A DNA stretch of 64,000 bases, taken from assembly GCF_003672135.1 (NCBI RefSeq), contig NC_039507.1:744001-808000 (forward strand). Reading direction: 5' to 3'. The DNA is from Ooceraea biroi. Taxonomy: Eukaryota > Arthropoda > Insecta > Hymenoptera > Formicidae. Below the pieces are notes generated by a model, which searched no databases, was not told where the DNA came from, and saw nothing but the letters and a program-made list of their open reading frames with translations. Each line of letters starts with the position of its first letter. The stretch's first letter is position 1. The translations under genes were made by a program, and so were the position numbers. Positions 49,901 through 63,764 of the stretch are shown piece after piece.

Positions 49901-52900
49901 TGTTATGTCGCTAGGTATGCGAGAGACATTAACAGCTCGGCTAGTCGAGAAGTTTTAACAAAGCTATTGTCGAGGCCGGAAGCTAACGCGGCCCTACGAG
50001 CAGCGGGACACGGTTTCAAAGAAGCTGTCCAATATTATTTGCCAAAACTCTTGTTGACTCCTATATGGCATTGCTTCCTATATTTTGATTACATAAAGGT
50101 ATCTGTCTTCATTTAAATGCAAACATCCTAATTAGCAAAATGTTGAGGACTATCCCCATGGACTTTCTAACGAATCACATTTTTGGAAATCTCAGGTTTT
50201 ACACAAGCGAACGCCTAATGTAGAAGATGGTGAAACTCTGGAACAAGTGCAAGGCTTGTTAAGACCACTACAGATGGAATTGCAGTCTGTGGTTAATCTT
50301 CCGAAGAAGGATGCTGGCTTGCGAATGCCAAGCAGAGCCAGGAGACAGGCGGCACTGGAGAAAACCAGTGAATTATTAAAGACCGTGGAAGGCTGGGATC
50401 ATCATCGAGATATCGGGCAATGTTGCAATGAGTTTATCAGAGGTAATATTATATATATATAATTATAATTTTTTCATTCGATCATATTTAATAAATTTTA
50501 ATTCTCTCATTCGAATATATTTATAATTTTCGATGATGGATGATTATATACCAGTAATTTACAGAGGACATGTTGGGCAAAATGACTGGAACGCGAAAAG
50601 TAACCGAGAGAAAGGCCCTGTTATTCGATGGCTTGCTGTTATTGTGTAAACCGGCTAGCGGTAAGAGGGCTAGCGTTACCGCCGCAGCGGTTGCGGTCGG
50701 TGGAGGTGGACATCAAACGCAAGGCGAAGGACTGCGCTTGAAGGAAAAATTTTTTATTAGAAAAGTCGATATTATTGACAGAGAGGATACTTTTGGTACG
50801 CACGTATTTGCATGCAATTTTATCAGGCGATGTCATTTATAAATTTACAGATTCGTAATCGTAATATATTTACAGATGTAAAGCACTTGTTTGAGATTGC
50901 ACCGAGGGACCACCCTAACGTTGTTCTCGTTGCCAAGACTATCGAGGAGAAGAATAGCTGGATGGCAGATCTCGTAATGTTGAATACAAAGAGTATGTTA
51001 GACAGGACGCTAGATAGCATCCTTTTGGACGAAGAAAGGAAGCATCCACTAAGGCTACCTCTGCCTGAATTGTATAAATTTGCCGAGCAGGACAGCCCGG
51101 AAAATATCGTTCTCGAGGCGAAGGAGAACAGTGGCGTTCCGCTCATTAAGGGTGCAACCTTGATAAAGCTAGTGGAGAGATTAACTTATCACATATACGC
51201 TGATCCCGCTTTCTTAAGAACATTCCTTACCACTTACAGGTAAGTAATGATGGTAAAATAGTCACAAGGCAGATAATCACGCAATATTATGTACTGTAAT
51301 TCTTTTTACGTCATGATGAGTATTATTTGTCGACGATGCGTTTTACAGGAGCTTTTGCTCGCCCCAAGAATTACTGACGTTGCTGATAGAAAGATTTGAC
51401 ATACCAGACCCCTCATTGGTCTACGGCGAGGAGGAAAAACCTGCCGTGTGTAAAACGACATCGAGAGAGGATTGGAAGAGATATAGGAAAAAATTCTGTC
51501 AGCCGGTGCAGTTTAGAGTTCTAAATGTTTTGAGGCACTGGGTTAGTAATAAATTTCATTTCTGCTCTTACAATGTCTAAAATACTTTTTTTTCTAAGTT
51601 TTGTTCTTTATCAGGTGGATCATCATTTTTACGATTTCGAACGTGATAGGAGCCTTTTGGAAAGATTGCAATTGTTTTTAGATACGGTTAATGGCAAGTC
51701 TATGCGGAAATGGGTCGATTCAGTATTAAAAATTGTACAAAGAAAATGCGAACCGTCGGAACAACGACCTATCACATTTAGCTTTGAGCGATCTCCTCCG
51801 CCAATTGAGTGGCATCTTAAAGTTCCTGAGGAAGAATATGGAATACTTACAGTATGAAAATTTCTCCTTTTTTTTAATCTTTATGTAGAAAATTCCCAAT
51901 AATCGAATTTAAGTTAATTAATCGAAATTACAGTTACATCCTATCGAACTAGCGAGGCAATTAACATTGTTGGAGTTCGATCTGTATCGAACAGTAAAGC
52001 CCTCCGAATTAGTCGGGTCCGTATGGACGAAAAAGGACAAAGAGAAAACGTCGCCGAATTTGTTGAAAATGATCAAGCATACGACAAATGTAAGGTTTTT
52101 ATTTATCGCGATGTATAAACTGTGATGGATAAAAGTGTTTTGCATTATTAATTTGATTTTTATTACCCTCTGATAGTTTACGAGATGGTTGGAAAAGGAG
52201 ATATTGGAAGCCGAAAATTTCGAGGAGAGAGTAGCCATCGTGTCGCGCGCGATCGAAATAATGATAGTGCTGCAAGATCTCAACAATTTTAACGGCGTGT
52301 TAGCAATCGTCAGTGCTATGGGATCGGCTTCAGTTTTCAGGCTAAAATTTACTTTCCAAGTACGTCTAATTTGTATATTTTTCTTTCTTTTATATCGAGC
52401 CATTTTATCAGACATTTCTTTATATTTATCTTTTTTTGCAGCAAATATCAGCAAAGGCAATCAGATTAGAAAAGGCGTTGGAAGAAGCACGAGAGCTTAA
52501 TAGCGATCATTTTCGGCGATATCAAGAAAAGTTAAGGTCCATCAATCCACCTTGCGTACCTTTCTTCGGTAAGTATTGCAAAATGACGATTCTTCGTTTT
52601 GTGTTGAAGATTTAGATTCCCTTTTCAATTTTAAACTTTTGTTTTCAGGTATGTACTTGACCAATATTCTGCACATTGAAGAGGGCAATCCAGACTACTT
52701 GCCAGCCAGTCCTGAGCTCATTAATTTTAGTAAACGGCGAAAAGTGGCGGAAATAACTGGCGAAATTCAGCAGTACCAAAATCAACCTTACTGTCTTTCA
52801 GGGGAGCCTAAAATAAGACAATTTATCGAAAATCTGTGTCCTTTCGATCCTAATATGAAAGATGCGGATATAAGCAATTATTTGTATAATAAAAGTTTAG

Positions 52901-54393
52901 AAATCGAGCCAAGGGGATGCAGGCAACCTCCGCGATTTGTAAGCATTATTCAGCTCAACATAACATAAAAAACATAACTATTCTCACATCTTTGTCATTA
53001 TGATTTGTATGTTATCTGAAATTTTCTCGATAGCCACGTAAGTGGCCAGAGCTAAACTTGAAGTCACCGGGAATCAAAGCCAGAAGCCTCAGTGGAAGAT
53101 TGCCAACTCCGTTGCACGCGGTAACGTCGAGTATAAGGTTGCACGATCCTCCAGTGGAAGCGCCGGCCCCTACCGAATTACCGGAAACACCGCCGCACGG
53201 CTCGCAGATCGGAGTTCCGCATACAGGAGATCACAGCGTTTTCGCACCCGTTTTATTAGGTACACATTATAAAAACTTTTTAAAGTCCACAGCTGTATCT
53301 CTTATTTTTAGGCTTGAATAGAAAGAATTATTTTCATCGTTATATTTTCTTTTAACATTTTGAATCACTATTATTACTTATAAAGTATTTCCAGGTATAA
53401 TGATATGCAGAGTTCATAAAGTGCGTGCAAGAGATAATTTCCACTTGTTTAATTTGTGAATTTACAGTTATTGCGATAATGACTTTGATACGTTTTTCTA
53501 GGAAATGTGCCACCTCCGGGATCACCTAGTCCACCCAGCATATCATGGCTTTCGATCACTTCGTCGAACAACAGCCCTCAAATGGGATCACCGGGTCATT
53601 TTCCTTCAACGCACCAACAACATACCTGCTTTGGTTTCAATTCCAGCACTATGAGCTTAACGAGTTCTATAGCAGGTTTATCGTTGTCAAGTGGAAGCCC
53701 TAGTGCAATGGCAACGCCACCGTCTCCCGGTAATGTACCTCCTAGCCAACCGCCACCTCTACCGCCTAGATCTCGAAGACGTGAGAGTTCGTTTAGCGAA
53801 TCATCGCAACAAGTAAGATTCTAAGTATCAATGTTCAGCGATTTTTATCGAGCTGTTGTGATTTTTTACGAGAAAATTAAAAAAATTGTTTTAAACAAAT
53901 GTAGATGAGACAAGCGCCAAACGCACCAATTCTTCCCCCGAGAGACGATATCTCGCCGCCGCCGTTACCGCCGCGAAGGGAGGCACCGCGATTTCCTCCG
54001 ACTTTAAACGCAAGCACTTCAGCATTATTGGCACGTCGAAATTCCACATTAGAAAGTACATGTTGTACCGTCGTTCATCCGTCACGGAGACACATGTCTC
54101 TCAATGGCCCTAGCCCCACGAAACATCCACCAGCGCAGCCTAATGGTAAAGCGATGCTATTTACATCAGTCTTATACCTTTCTCTTTCGCGTGTACAATT
54201 TTATTTTAATACGGCAATAGCAGTAGTTTTAATATTTTAATATAGACAAAGGCAACAAGCTGTTTCAATCCGATATTAATTTTAATGCCGTCACGTTTCA
54301 GGATCAGTGACACCGAGGTTACCGCCCAAGCCTTTACCAGGACGTCCACCCACTACCATGTTTAACTTCAACGCTCCCCCCGGACCTAGTTGA
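46781..54393 (+). CDS. Sos: Son of sevenless, Ras guanine nucleotide exchange factor
   Basis: Sos exchanges GDP for GTP on Ras at the plasma membrane, recruited by Drk/Grb2 after receptor tyrosine kinase activation. Twenty coding exons: 46781-46891, 47515-47778, 47873-47959, 48066-48146, 49348-49497, 49626-49834, 49915-50098, 50196-50442, 50565-50795, 50876-51239, 51349-51541, 51615-51851, 51934-52089, 52177-52359, 52442-52568, 52649-52938, 53034-53259, 53502-53812, 53905-54145 and 54302-54393. They give 1327 residues and TGA. Approximate domains: histone-like fold 1-180, DH 200-390 (from ESVRDLIHDERHYIRDLHMI), PH 440-565, REM 595-740, Cdc25 775-1020 ([38 protein letters not shown]) and a proline-rich tail 1039-1327. 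The tail carries SH3 sites PPLPPRSR, PILPPRDD, PPLPPRRE and PRLPPKP. The PH domain holds an Ala/Gly-rich insert (VTAAAVAVGGGGHQ). The start at 46781 gives the canonical N-terminus. Confidence 0.96.
46951..46980. repeat. (CT)n tract in Sos intron 1
   Basis: A CT microsatellite inside a wider pyrimidine-rich stretch (about 46920-47060). It creates long Ser/Leu- and Arg/Glu-rich open frames that are not genes. Confidence 0.95.
48901..48928. repeat. Small hairpin in Sos intron 4
   Basis: CAGAATTAGC (48901-48910) and its exact reverse complement GCTAATTCTG (48919-48928) flank an 8-base loop. Too short for a typical miRNA precursor by itself. Confidence 0.6.
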
Positions 54394-55082
54394 GTGTCGT
54401 TCTTCCTGCAGTCGTTTTTACCTTGTTGAGAAAAAGAACACTCTCAGTCGAAGCGTAGTCCGTTCGGTAAATTAAACAAAGTTGAAATCTTCCTTGCCGC
54501 ACAAATCCCTTGTGAACGGCATGTTTTAAACAAATCGACGGAGCCCAAACAGGGTACTCGTGTATTTATGGTGACTTGTATCTTGACAGTTTGACAAAGT
54601 GGTCGAACATGAAAAAAATATTGAGCGATATTTATTGAACGCGGACGATTCTCACTGGACACTCTTATGGAATACATTTCATCATTCCTATTTGAAATAG
54701 CCAGTGGTTTATGTGCACCGTGCCTTACAATCTTAACTGAATGGACTATGCTCAATTTCAGTTACCTGAATGACTTCCTCTCCTTGTAAATCCCTGTCTC
54801 TCCTTCAAACACAACTGTGATATAGTCTGAATATAAAAAAAAAATACGTTTATGTAAATTAGATTTTATATAAAGTAATCGGCGTAAAACAGAAAGTGAT
54901 GTATGTATTAAAATGAATGTATCGACATGTATACATATATAAATGGAGTATATACATATGTATATGTATGTATATATGCATATTCATGTGAAGCAAAAGT
55001 ACATGTATATTATTATAAATATATTCTACATGTAATAACGCGTTTGTGATAATTTTTCGGAAAAATATGGCATTACGTGCCA

Positions 55083-55088
55083 AATAAA
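55083..55088 (+). terminator. Candidate Sos polyadenylation signal
   Basis: AATAAA followed by an A-rich run, about 690 bases after the Sos stop. No other plus-strand AATAAA was noticed closer, but cleavage was not tested. Confidence 0.4.
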
Positions 55089-55232
55089 AAAAAAAGATAC
55101 ACATTGCGTAGCAACAACTCGTATCGTTTATACTTTACGGCGTGGACCGCGAGAGCGTAACGTCGGAAACGCACGCGTTCGTCGTGGATTTGGATTGCAG
55201 TTGAATGGAAAATTACAAATACGATGTTTGGC

Positions 55233-55238
55233 TTTATT
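55233..55238 (-). terminator. Candidate anoctamin polyadenylation signal
   Basis: AATAAA on the minus strand, about 75 bases past the anoctamin stop at 55312. If used, the two 3' UTRs would overlap or nearly meet. Confidence 0.45.
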
Positions 55239-55311
55239 TCTTATTATTCTTACATATGTAATTGAATCTTGGTTGGAATGCGCGAATGACATAAGAGATC
55301 CACGTCCAGTA

Positions 55312-58300
55312 TCACGGGACTTCCCATACTGTGGAGTTGTCGCTGCGCCTGCTGTGCCTGACGCCACCGTCAGCGTGACCATCCAGAATGTCGCTCAGTT
55401 TACTGAATCGCCTGGCCCAGCTTCCTCTGCCGATGCTTCCGGCCTCTCTCAAGACGGAAAGTATATCGTCATCGTCCTCCTTCCCCCTGATCTCCTTTTC
55501 GTATTTCTCTTCCTGAGCGATCAGTCGTTCGCGTTGTATCTGAGTAGTCAGGGAGTGTGGCACAGCCGGTATCACGTAACTCATAATGCCGGTAAGCGCA
55601 AAAACCTAAAATGTAAGAATTACATTTATCTTCGAAGTCGCAATAAAGTTGAATGAATTTTCATCCTTTTTAGCGAAAAGGAACTTTTCGGCTTACAAGG
55701 TGCTCGAAAATGACGACGAAAGCTAAACGCGCGGCGAACACGTGCCAGTACTGCGGGCTGAGTCCGTAAGGCTCATGGATGTCATCCGGACCGTTTCTAT
55801 AGCCCCTGTATTGACATGTCTCTGGATGTTCGTCGTCCACGTCGCTCTTCATGTCGTCACGATAATCGGAAGTATTGAATTCAGACAAAGAGCTATCGAT
55901 GTAACCCACTAGATCATCAGTGGGCGAATAAACGAACGCGTACACGCTACGCGGAATAAAGTCAGATGTGTACGCGATAACGAAGGCCTGTAACATACAG
56001 TTTGCAATCGACTGTTAAAAAATAGGACTGAAGCGCGTAATATACACGGAGAAATTTTTCTAAAGGATTTTAAATTGTAAATAAAAAAAGTATTTAGTCT
56101 AATTTGTCTAGAATGTAATATGATTGCAATGCTAAATAAACCATAACAGATTATAATTTCGGATTTAGTATTGTCTTGCAATCGCACAATACAAGTGCAT
56201 CTCGCCGGTAATAATTTTACTATTAGCATAATACTCAGTTATTCAGCAGAAATTTTTCTCCGTGTATGCATGACTCGAAGAATTTGCGTGCATACGTTAG
56301 ACACGACCGCCACATAGGTAACGCCACGAAGAATACCAAACCAAGCCCCGATGTCTTCCACCCGTTCAGCCAACGGTCTTCGGGCTTCCTTTACCATTTT
56401 GTACGCGTCCAATCTTATCTCGGCGATATTATTCAACAAAGCGAATAGAGGTGCTAATGGAAACGCTGCCACGAATAACGTCACAAATCCATATTGCAGA
56501 ACTGTCGCAAACAGAAATCAGAAATAGAGAAATAGAAAAAGTATTTATAAAGTATTTATATGCCTCTACAAGGTGGAAATTTGTTACTCACTCATTTCTA
56601 AATACTCGTCGAACAAAGCCAATCTTCCTGGATCTTGAAGCTGATAATCTTTCTCCCAACAGGTGTACCTTCTGTCGTGATTCGTGGTCGCCGCGACCTG
56701 CGTTCTTTTGCGCCACCAATTCCACATTTTCGGCGACAGAATCTCGAGGAAATTGTTGAAGCATTGCTTGCCGACCATTATAATCGCGAGCTGGATACAG
56801 ACTTCCGAGAGGCAACCAGCGGGATCGCACACGTCCGTCTTGATGCGGTAAAACTCTGATGATCTCGCGTCCGCGTCTCCGGGATGGACGAAAAATCTCC
56901 CCTAAATAATAAATGATTTTCATTAGAAACTCTCACGTCATTCGATATCGCGTGCTGACATACCTTGAAGAAGGCGATGTAAATCAAGGAAGAGTAAAAG
57001 TTGACGAACTCGAATAGAAAGATCTTAAACGTAAAGCTGGATTCGTATTCCGTTTGCGTTCTCGGATTCTCCATGTTGACCATCCACCGCGCCAATCGGT
57101 GATATATTCGCGTGAGTATCATAATTATCACCAAGTTGATGAGGGCGGCAGTCATGGAAGTGAATATTTTCGCGTGTCTTTTCAAGAAAGTACCGCCGCC
57201 ACCGTAAAAGACGGCGACCAACGAGATGCGGTACACGATCGTTCCCAAAACTGCACCAAGAACCACGCAAATCTACGCACAGGTAACAACGATAATATAA
57301 CTATTGCGATGGCTATCGCGCACTACGAAGAGAAAACATAAAAAGATATAATTACCATGAAAAATACTAACGAGCCGGTGGCGAGATACCGTATGGCTTT
57401 GGAAAACACGGGCATATATGGTTCTTTCTCCTTCGTCACGGGATTTATTCGGAATGTTTTAACGGACGCCTCGAATTCAGGTCTGGGCTCTTCGTTGTAG
57501 TCGGTGTTCTGAAGATCCCATTCCCAAACTAGCACGGCTTGTCGCCGCTTCCAAAGCTCGAGAAACGTAGTGGCTGTTAATAAATCGTGTAGATTAAAAC
57601 AAATAATAAAACGAACATACACACACACACACATGTATATATTATGATTTATCATAATATAGTAGAGTAGAGCAAAATATTCCAGTCCTTTCTTCATCTT
57701 ACCCCAGAAAGACATAAAAATGGCGAAGAAGACAGTCGCGGGATTGTCAAATAGGTAAGTCAGTTTCGAGAATAGGCAGGAGTCGCCTAGTTTTTGATAG
57801 GTGCATGCTTTATCGCAAAGAGGACATAGAGTGATATTTCCTGAAAGGTTGTAGTACGTGATATTAGAAATGTTAGAAACATTTTAGAAGAATTCCTTTC
57901 GACTGGAAAACTAGGAAACTATATGAATACAATATATGCGAACCAGCTAAATCAGGATCGCAAATTTCCTTGCTGGGAACATTGTCCTCGCCGTCCATGC
58001 TTCCAAGGCCATAAATGAAGCACAGGAGTCCCACCACCGCTGGTGGATACAAGCTTTTCGTGTAAAATCCCAGCCACGCGAAATAGAGGGCAACTTTTTC
58101 GCCAAAATACCGTCTAATTAGCCACAGCGGCTGCTTTTTGTAGCTAAAAGTACGGAACAACGTAAATGATGTTTCCAAATAAAACGCTGCTGGGATAATG
58201 AGATATAGTCTATTACAATTGCGAGGGCCTTGCCCATATTAAGTACAACAGATGCCTATCAAGGATTTCTCCGTTGCGCAGAGGCCTATTATAAGGACCC

Positions 58301-61300
58301 TCGTGCAAAGGAAAACAGTCGACATACGTTCCGTCCGCTAAAAGCCTGCGAATACCCGACTTTTCATTGGTCTCGTCATATCTCGCGCGTGATAATATCT
58401 GCATCACTATCAACGATCTTTGGGCAGGCGTATAAGCATTGTCTCTCTCTTTCACGATAAATCTGCAAAATGCAATTTCGCCCCAGTTGGATTTAATAAT
58501 GCAATTAAAATCTACTACTAGAAAAAGCACTTTTCCAATTTCACGAATAAGGTCTCAATCACGCGATGCGAGTGTAACGTATCATTCACTAAATAATTCT
58601 CTTCGTTCGTGCTCAGTCTGACAATCAGCGCCGCATGACAATACCTCTCCTCGCGATCGCTGGAATCTATATAGTCGTAAAAGTTCGGTTCCTCGGAATA
58701 CTTTGTCGTATCCCAAGTGTGTATCTTGCGTATCCACTCTGTCCAGCGCAGCCACCTCTCCCAGATCTTGGATATTTCTTTGGCACCGTCTGTGTCCTCC
58801 TCCTGTCAATTTCAATTCACGAATATATCGTTTACGCGGAGCGAAATCCATGGCGACTACGCGCGCGACTAACTCCAAAAGAGACATACCCAAGTCTTCA
58901 TGGGAATCGTCTTGAATCTCTTCGTTGGTAGTTTCAGACCTATCACGTCAGCGTATTGCACTTTTATCTTCCACGGTATATGTAATTTCAGAAAATATGT
59001 TTTCCCATCAAACGAATTCTCCTTAGGTTCCAGTTCAAGCTGCAGTCCCTCTTTTAAGAGATTCTGTTGAAACACCCGCCTCTGCTCTCGCCGACGAGCC
59101 TCCAGCTCGGTCATCACACCTTCATTCTCTTCCTGATAGACCAGTATCATATCGATCCTTCGATGGCCATCACTAAAATTGAAATACATTGAACAGAATT
59201 AGAGAATAAGTATTAAGGGAGCTATTAAGTCGAAGAGACCTAATCTAATGTAATAATGACTTTTTTTGCGTATTCAGGCTTTACATTAGACCTGTTTAAA
59301 AATGAAAAGCTACGGAAGGGATTAAATGACTTTTCTTATATTTTCGTCGTACGAGCTCGTTTATTCGTTCGCGTTTACATTTCATGACGAAAAACTAGGA
59401 CAATTGCTAGATTCCGCGGAATCGTATTAGACTGGTTATGCTATGAACGAGTGTATACGTCTCGGCACGCTCGAGGGATACCAAAATAACTCGTGACATA
59501 TCGCGATAGACAACTACTCACCGAAAATAAAGTGTCTCAAGATCGATCCCCGTCTCCTTCGGCGGCAATGAATCTCCCGTGGTCTCGGCAAAGTCCACCG
59601 AAACCGGTGTTCCCGGTAACGATGGATTGATCTCTGGAGTCGTTGGTGCCGTGAGCCTAGGACCTTGATCAGTTTAATAAATAAAATTACCATAATCATA
59701 TACATGTTCCTCGACTCGAATTTTAAGTCTGTCACCATCTTTCTTATCATAATTAATTAATGCGAGTATTCCTGGTGAATCACAGTGAATTGCAAGAATA
59801 TCCATACGAATCCTTTCGAATTATCGACTTGAATATGACTGATTATTTTCTTTTACAAAGAGAACATTACTCGCAATGTGTTAAGTATGGACAATTAGTA
59901 TCTGTTGCGTAGACGGTAAAATTTTGCATGCATCATTCGCATTGTTCGTACTATGAAATGGGAATAATGCGGAAAATAGGGACAATTATGTGAAGAATTA
60001 TATAATATAAAAAAAAACCGAGTTATTTTCATAACGAAATTCAGAACCTGCAGACCTTTCCCATTAAAATATTATAAAACAGTAAAGAGCGAAATTAAAT
60101 GCGATGAGTACGCTGATACCATGTGCACTTTCGTAAACTTTCTTCGAAATGTTTTATTCGGTACGGTTTACAACCTTGAATACGCGTGTGCATAACAAAA
60201 CGGTATACTTGCTCTAACAAGGAAGTTTTATTACGAAAAAAAAGTTAGTTGGAGCAAAGTTGGAGTATGCGTTTGCGGAACGGTAATACAGTAGCGGAGC
60301 TAAGTCAGACGTTGCATTATTAACATCTGATATTAGTGACACGCTGACATTCGTGTGCATATTGATCGTGGTTTACTGACATAGCTTTATTGCCATTGTA
60401 GGCAACCGCGAGTGTGTGTCTCATGTTTTATTATTCCTCTTATATACGTCGCGTAGATCGCATATGTCATGTCGGCTATATCTAGCAAACATCGCTATTA
60501 AAGTGCGTGACACGGTCTCGTAGGAGGATTATCCAGCTAAAATTAGTTTGCGTTATCGCACGAACGACAGAATTTTACGTATTTAAGAAGTACACGTACA
60601 ATACGCAACGGACAAACTCAAAGCAATCGCTAATTGTCTGTCGGTGTGCGTATTCGTTCTCGTGTCAGCCTTGAAAGTCCAGCTATAAGCACTTCCGCTT
60701 TATGTTATGTTATGATCCTCACCGAAAGCATCCTGCGTGATCAAGTTGGTTCCGGATGGGTACACACTGGATCTCGACACTCTCCTCTTGATACTGGGCG
60801 TCCCCCCGAATGGCAGACCATTTTTCTCAGGCTCGTAAATGATCTCCCTGTTATTCAAGTAAAACAATTCCGGGGATCTTTGCCCGTTGCACGATCTGAC
60901 GGTCTTCACCGGTGTCGATCTGACCGAGGACCCGTGAGACGAGATGTTTCCCGAAGGGCTAGTCGTTTTGTCGTCGTTGGACTGATGCTCGACCGGGCTA
61001 TTCTCGTCAGGATGAAGAAAGGTGCTCCAACTGCCGCGTCTCGAACCGTGGTTATGCTGAAATTATTGAAATATTTACAGCTTTTGATTTACAGCATTCT
61101 TGATTATTTTGATTAATCGTATATCCATATTTCATATCCTTCGATCATAATGGAACGAAAGAGTCATTGCCAGCCTTTTAATTTTGTGATGGAATCGCTA
61201 ACGACGCGCGCAAAAGGACGGAAAGAAGCTCACGAAGAACAAAATGGTCGGACGATCGATATTTTAATCGCTTTAAAGATCAACATGAACACTTGTTAAC

Positions 61301-61715
61301 TCGTTCATTATGTAGCAAAAAAGCAGTATTATGCTGATTAAGTAATAAGAGTCTAACAAGGCTCGACTAAGAATATAAAAATTTCATGTAAAGAGCACAT
61401 ATTCTTTCTTTCTCTTTCTAACTATAGTTTGCTATTATTTATTATTTTATATTTTGTTTTCTGCTTTTTTTACGCTACATTTAGAATTTCTTTTTTACAA
61501 TGTGATACGCATTTACGGTTGAATTGTCATTAACGTACGTGTGTGCGTGTGCATGTGTGTCTTTACAATCTTTATTTAAAGATATATGCACATGTTATTA
61601 AACAATAACTCACTATGAGAAATATTCTCACATGCGAGGGATGCAAAACCGAATTTTGGAACGATGCTAAGTATACCTGGCTGTCATCGTCTACTTGCAG
61701 CTTGCTATCATCCAT
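55312..61715 (-). CDS. Anoctamin (TMEM16) calcium-activated channel or lipid scramblase
   Basis: Ten-helix membrane protein family that conducts chloride or scrambles phospholipids when Ca2+ rises. Minus-strand exons: 61715-61677, 61056-60723, 59663-59522, 59172-58890, 58802-58645, 58462-58217, 58143-57944, 57840-57703, 57573-57356, 57272-56964, 56901-56592, 56501-56296, 55987-55697 and 55605-55312. They join in frame to 1055 residues. A Ser-rich cytosolic N-terminus (1-170) precedes the dimerisation domain, marked by LYFRDGHRRIDMILVYQEE. Then come YKKQPLWLIRRYFGEKVALY and the first helix near 420, the signature RTQTEYESSFTFKIFLFEFV (about 655-680), and helices up to about 990. Residues of the Ca2+ pocket seem kept: Glu722 in GCLSEVCIQL, and Glu820 and Asp824 in NNIAEIRLD. 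The third exon has two acceptors 8 nt apart; only the upstream one keeps the frame. Which paralog (subdued, Ano1 or Ano4-like) is not settled. Confidence 0.95.
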
Positions 61716-63764
61716 GTCGATCTTCTCTTAAGTTTCTTTCAAGGTACGTTCACGCAGGTCGGAAGACTTTCGACAGACAATGCTCGGATCGTCAGTCGAT
61801 CCGATGACATCTTTCTATCTCCAAAAACGGCGAATTATCGCGATGACTGTCGGGAGACGATTGATCAGTAATTCGCGCGCAAAGTCGAGAAGAATCGTTC
61901 GCTCCTCAAGAGAATCATTTCGAGATGATGCCTGACATCTCTCAGATCTCAGATATTTGAGATACTTGAAATATCTGCCGTGCTGCTACCACCGTGTCGA
62001 ATCGCCCTGATCGCATCCGATAGTTAATCGCAGGAAAATGAACACCGATCAATGCTGATAGCTTGAATAGTGGTGGCTTCGTGTCGGTTAGATGGCCGTT
62101 CAATTATGGATGGGACACGACTCAACCCCGCTCGAAGAAATGCGGTGGTGGTCAGGGTCGTGTACTCCGAGCCCTTACGGAGGCACGACAGAGGACACTT
62201 CGAAGGCAGCCTGTCCGTGCAATCCCCTCGATAGGCTTCGAACTTTTACACTGTCGAACATGATGACGGACTTAACGCGTCTGATTAATTTAACGCTGAA
62301 TCTATGCCAACCACCAGCGACATTCGTCTAACTGGTTTAACTGGTCTGGTTCACAGTTAAATCAATTCTCGGCATACCACCGCGCCCGCGATCGCCTCTT
62401 CCTTATATCCTTCTGATCTGACCTTTGAGTATCATTAAAGAGGTATCTTCACAAGTCCAAGTATTTTTATTCCTGAAAATTTCAATCACAAATTTTACGA
62501 ACGCTCGTTCTTTTCTCCTTTGAAATACCTTGCCGATCGAGGAACGGACAACATGAAACGAAACGGAGCGACAGTCGAGCGGCTTTTCAGATTTTTAACG
62601 CGCGCACGTTGTATTGCAGTTTCTATCGCATCGAACCGCGCGAGCAGAAATTTTTTTATTCCTACGAACGAATTGTTCCTCGATCGAAGCGGTTGTTCCG
62701 CGGCCAATAGTGTGTCATGTACTGACCAGTGGATAGCGGTACGATGCTTATATGTCACGCACGTATCGCCCCATCAATGCTGTATCATTTGTGTGGTTGG
62801 ACATACGTTTCGTAAGGGGGGCCGATGTATGTGTGCATTACCAGGATCTCGCATACGTGGGGAATGGAAACACCAGCGGAATGTCGAGGCTTTCGAAATC
62901 GCTATGGTTACCCGATAGACACAACATATGTCTGACATGTATGCCGTCGTAAACGACGCATCAATCGAGCTGCTCATTTGTGCTTGAACTTGAAGCGTCT
63001 CCCACGGCAGCCGGAGGGGGATGATATAAAAAATGCGCATAATCTTCCTCGCGCGTGAAACTTGTTCTGGCAGCAAAACGAAGTGTTTTATCGAATTAAT
63101 ATTCATTATTAACTATCCTAATTTATTATTACGTTATCGTTTATTCCAAAATGCGGGAACTATCCAAGTATCCAAGTTGTGTTTGCGCTTCGTACGAGTA
63201 ACGAATCTTCAAGGCAATCACGTTGACAAAAATCGTAGAGATCCGATTAATCCATCTTTCATCAATTATTTCGAGACTCGTGCCATTCTTTGATAATTCC
63301 CTGATAACTAAATATTAAATATTCGTGAAATTCGAGTTGAAGTGAAATCGAATTCGAGCGAATTTGAACGAAAGCGTTCAAAAATTCAAATTAAGCGCAA
63401 GAGCGATCGAGTTGCGTCGGTAATTCGCTCGAATTGTTCGTAGGCTACCAAGCCAATTGATATCGATATTATAATTAAAGATGATAATTTAAAATCCGTT
63501 TAAACGAGACAATTGCAACGAAAGAGAAATTACGGACGAGAAGAGATTTCAACTTGCGTTTGACTAGAGATACAGGCATCACGTGCGCCATATTTATTAA
63601 CCACCTGCGCGCTCGCGACAGTCTACAAAACAAAACGCCGCGTAGCGTCGCTCGCGAGACGCGGATGCATCGGACGCGTGCGCAGTAAAGGGTTAACAGC
63701 CGCGCTGCGGAAAGAAGCTAAACAATTGCTCGGGTGCGTCGAGTACCGTACTGGGTGTGTCACG
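61716..63764. other. Spacer between divergent genes
   Basis: It should contain the 5' UTR and promoter of the minus-strand anoctamin and, at the right end, a GC- and CpG-rich stretch (about 63600-63720) upstream of the plus-strand signal-peptide exon. Open frames of up to about 130 codons (62495-62920, both strands) lack recognisable protein content. Confidence 0.5.

Larger units (their letters stand above)
54394..55311. other. Convergent 3' UTR spacer of Sos and the anoctamin gene
   Basis: A 918-bp region between two facing stop codons. It includes an AT-rich TATATACATATG-type tract at about 54925-55000. No gene is seen. Confidence 0.7.

Noticed and set aside
59514..59663. Alternative Arg-rich reading of the third anoctamin exon
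   Set aside because: It requires the downstream acceptor and gives a frame that stops at the donor, whereas the other acceptor leads into LYFRDGHRRID, the family signature.
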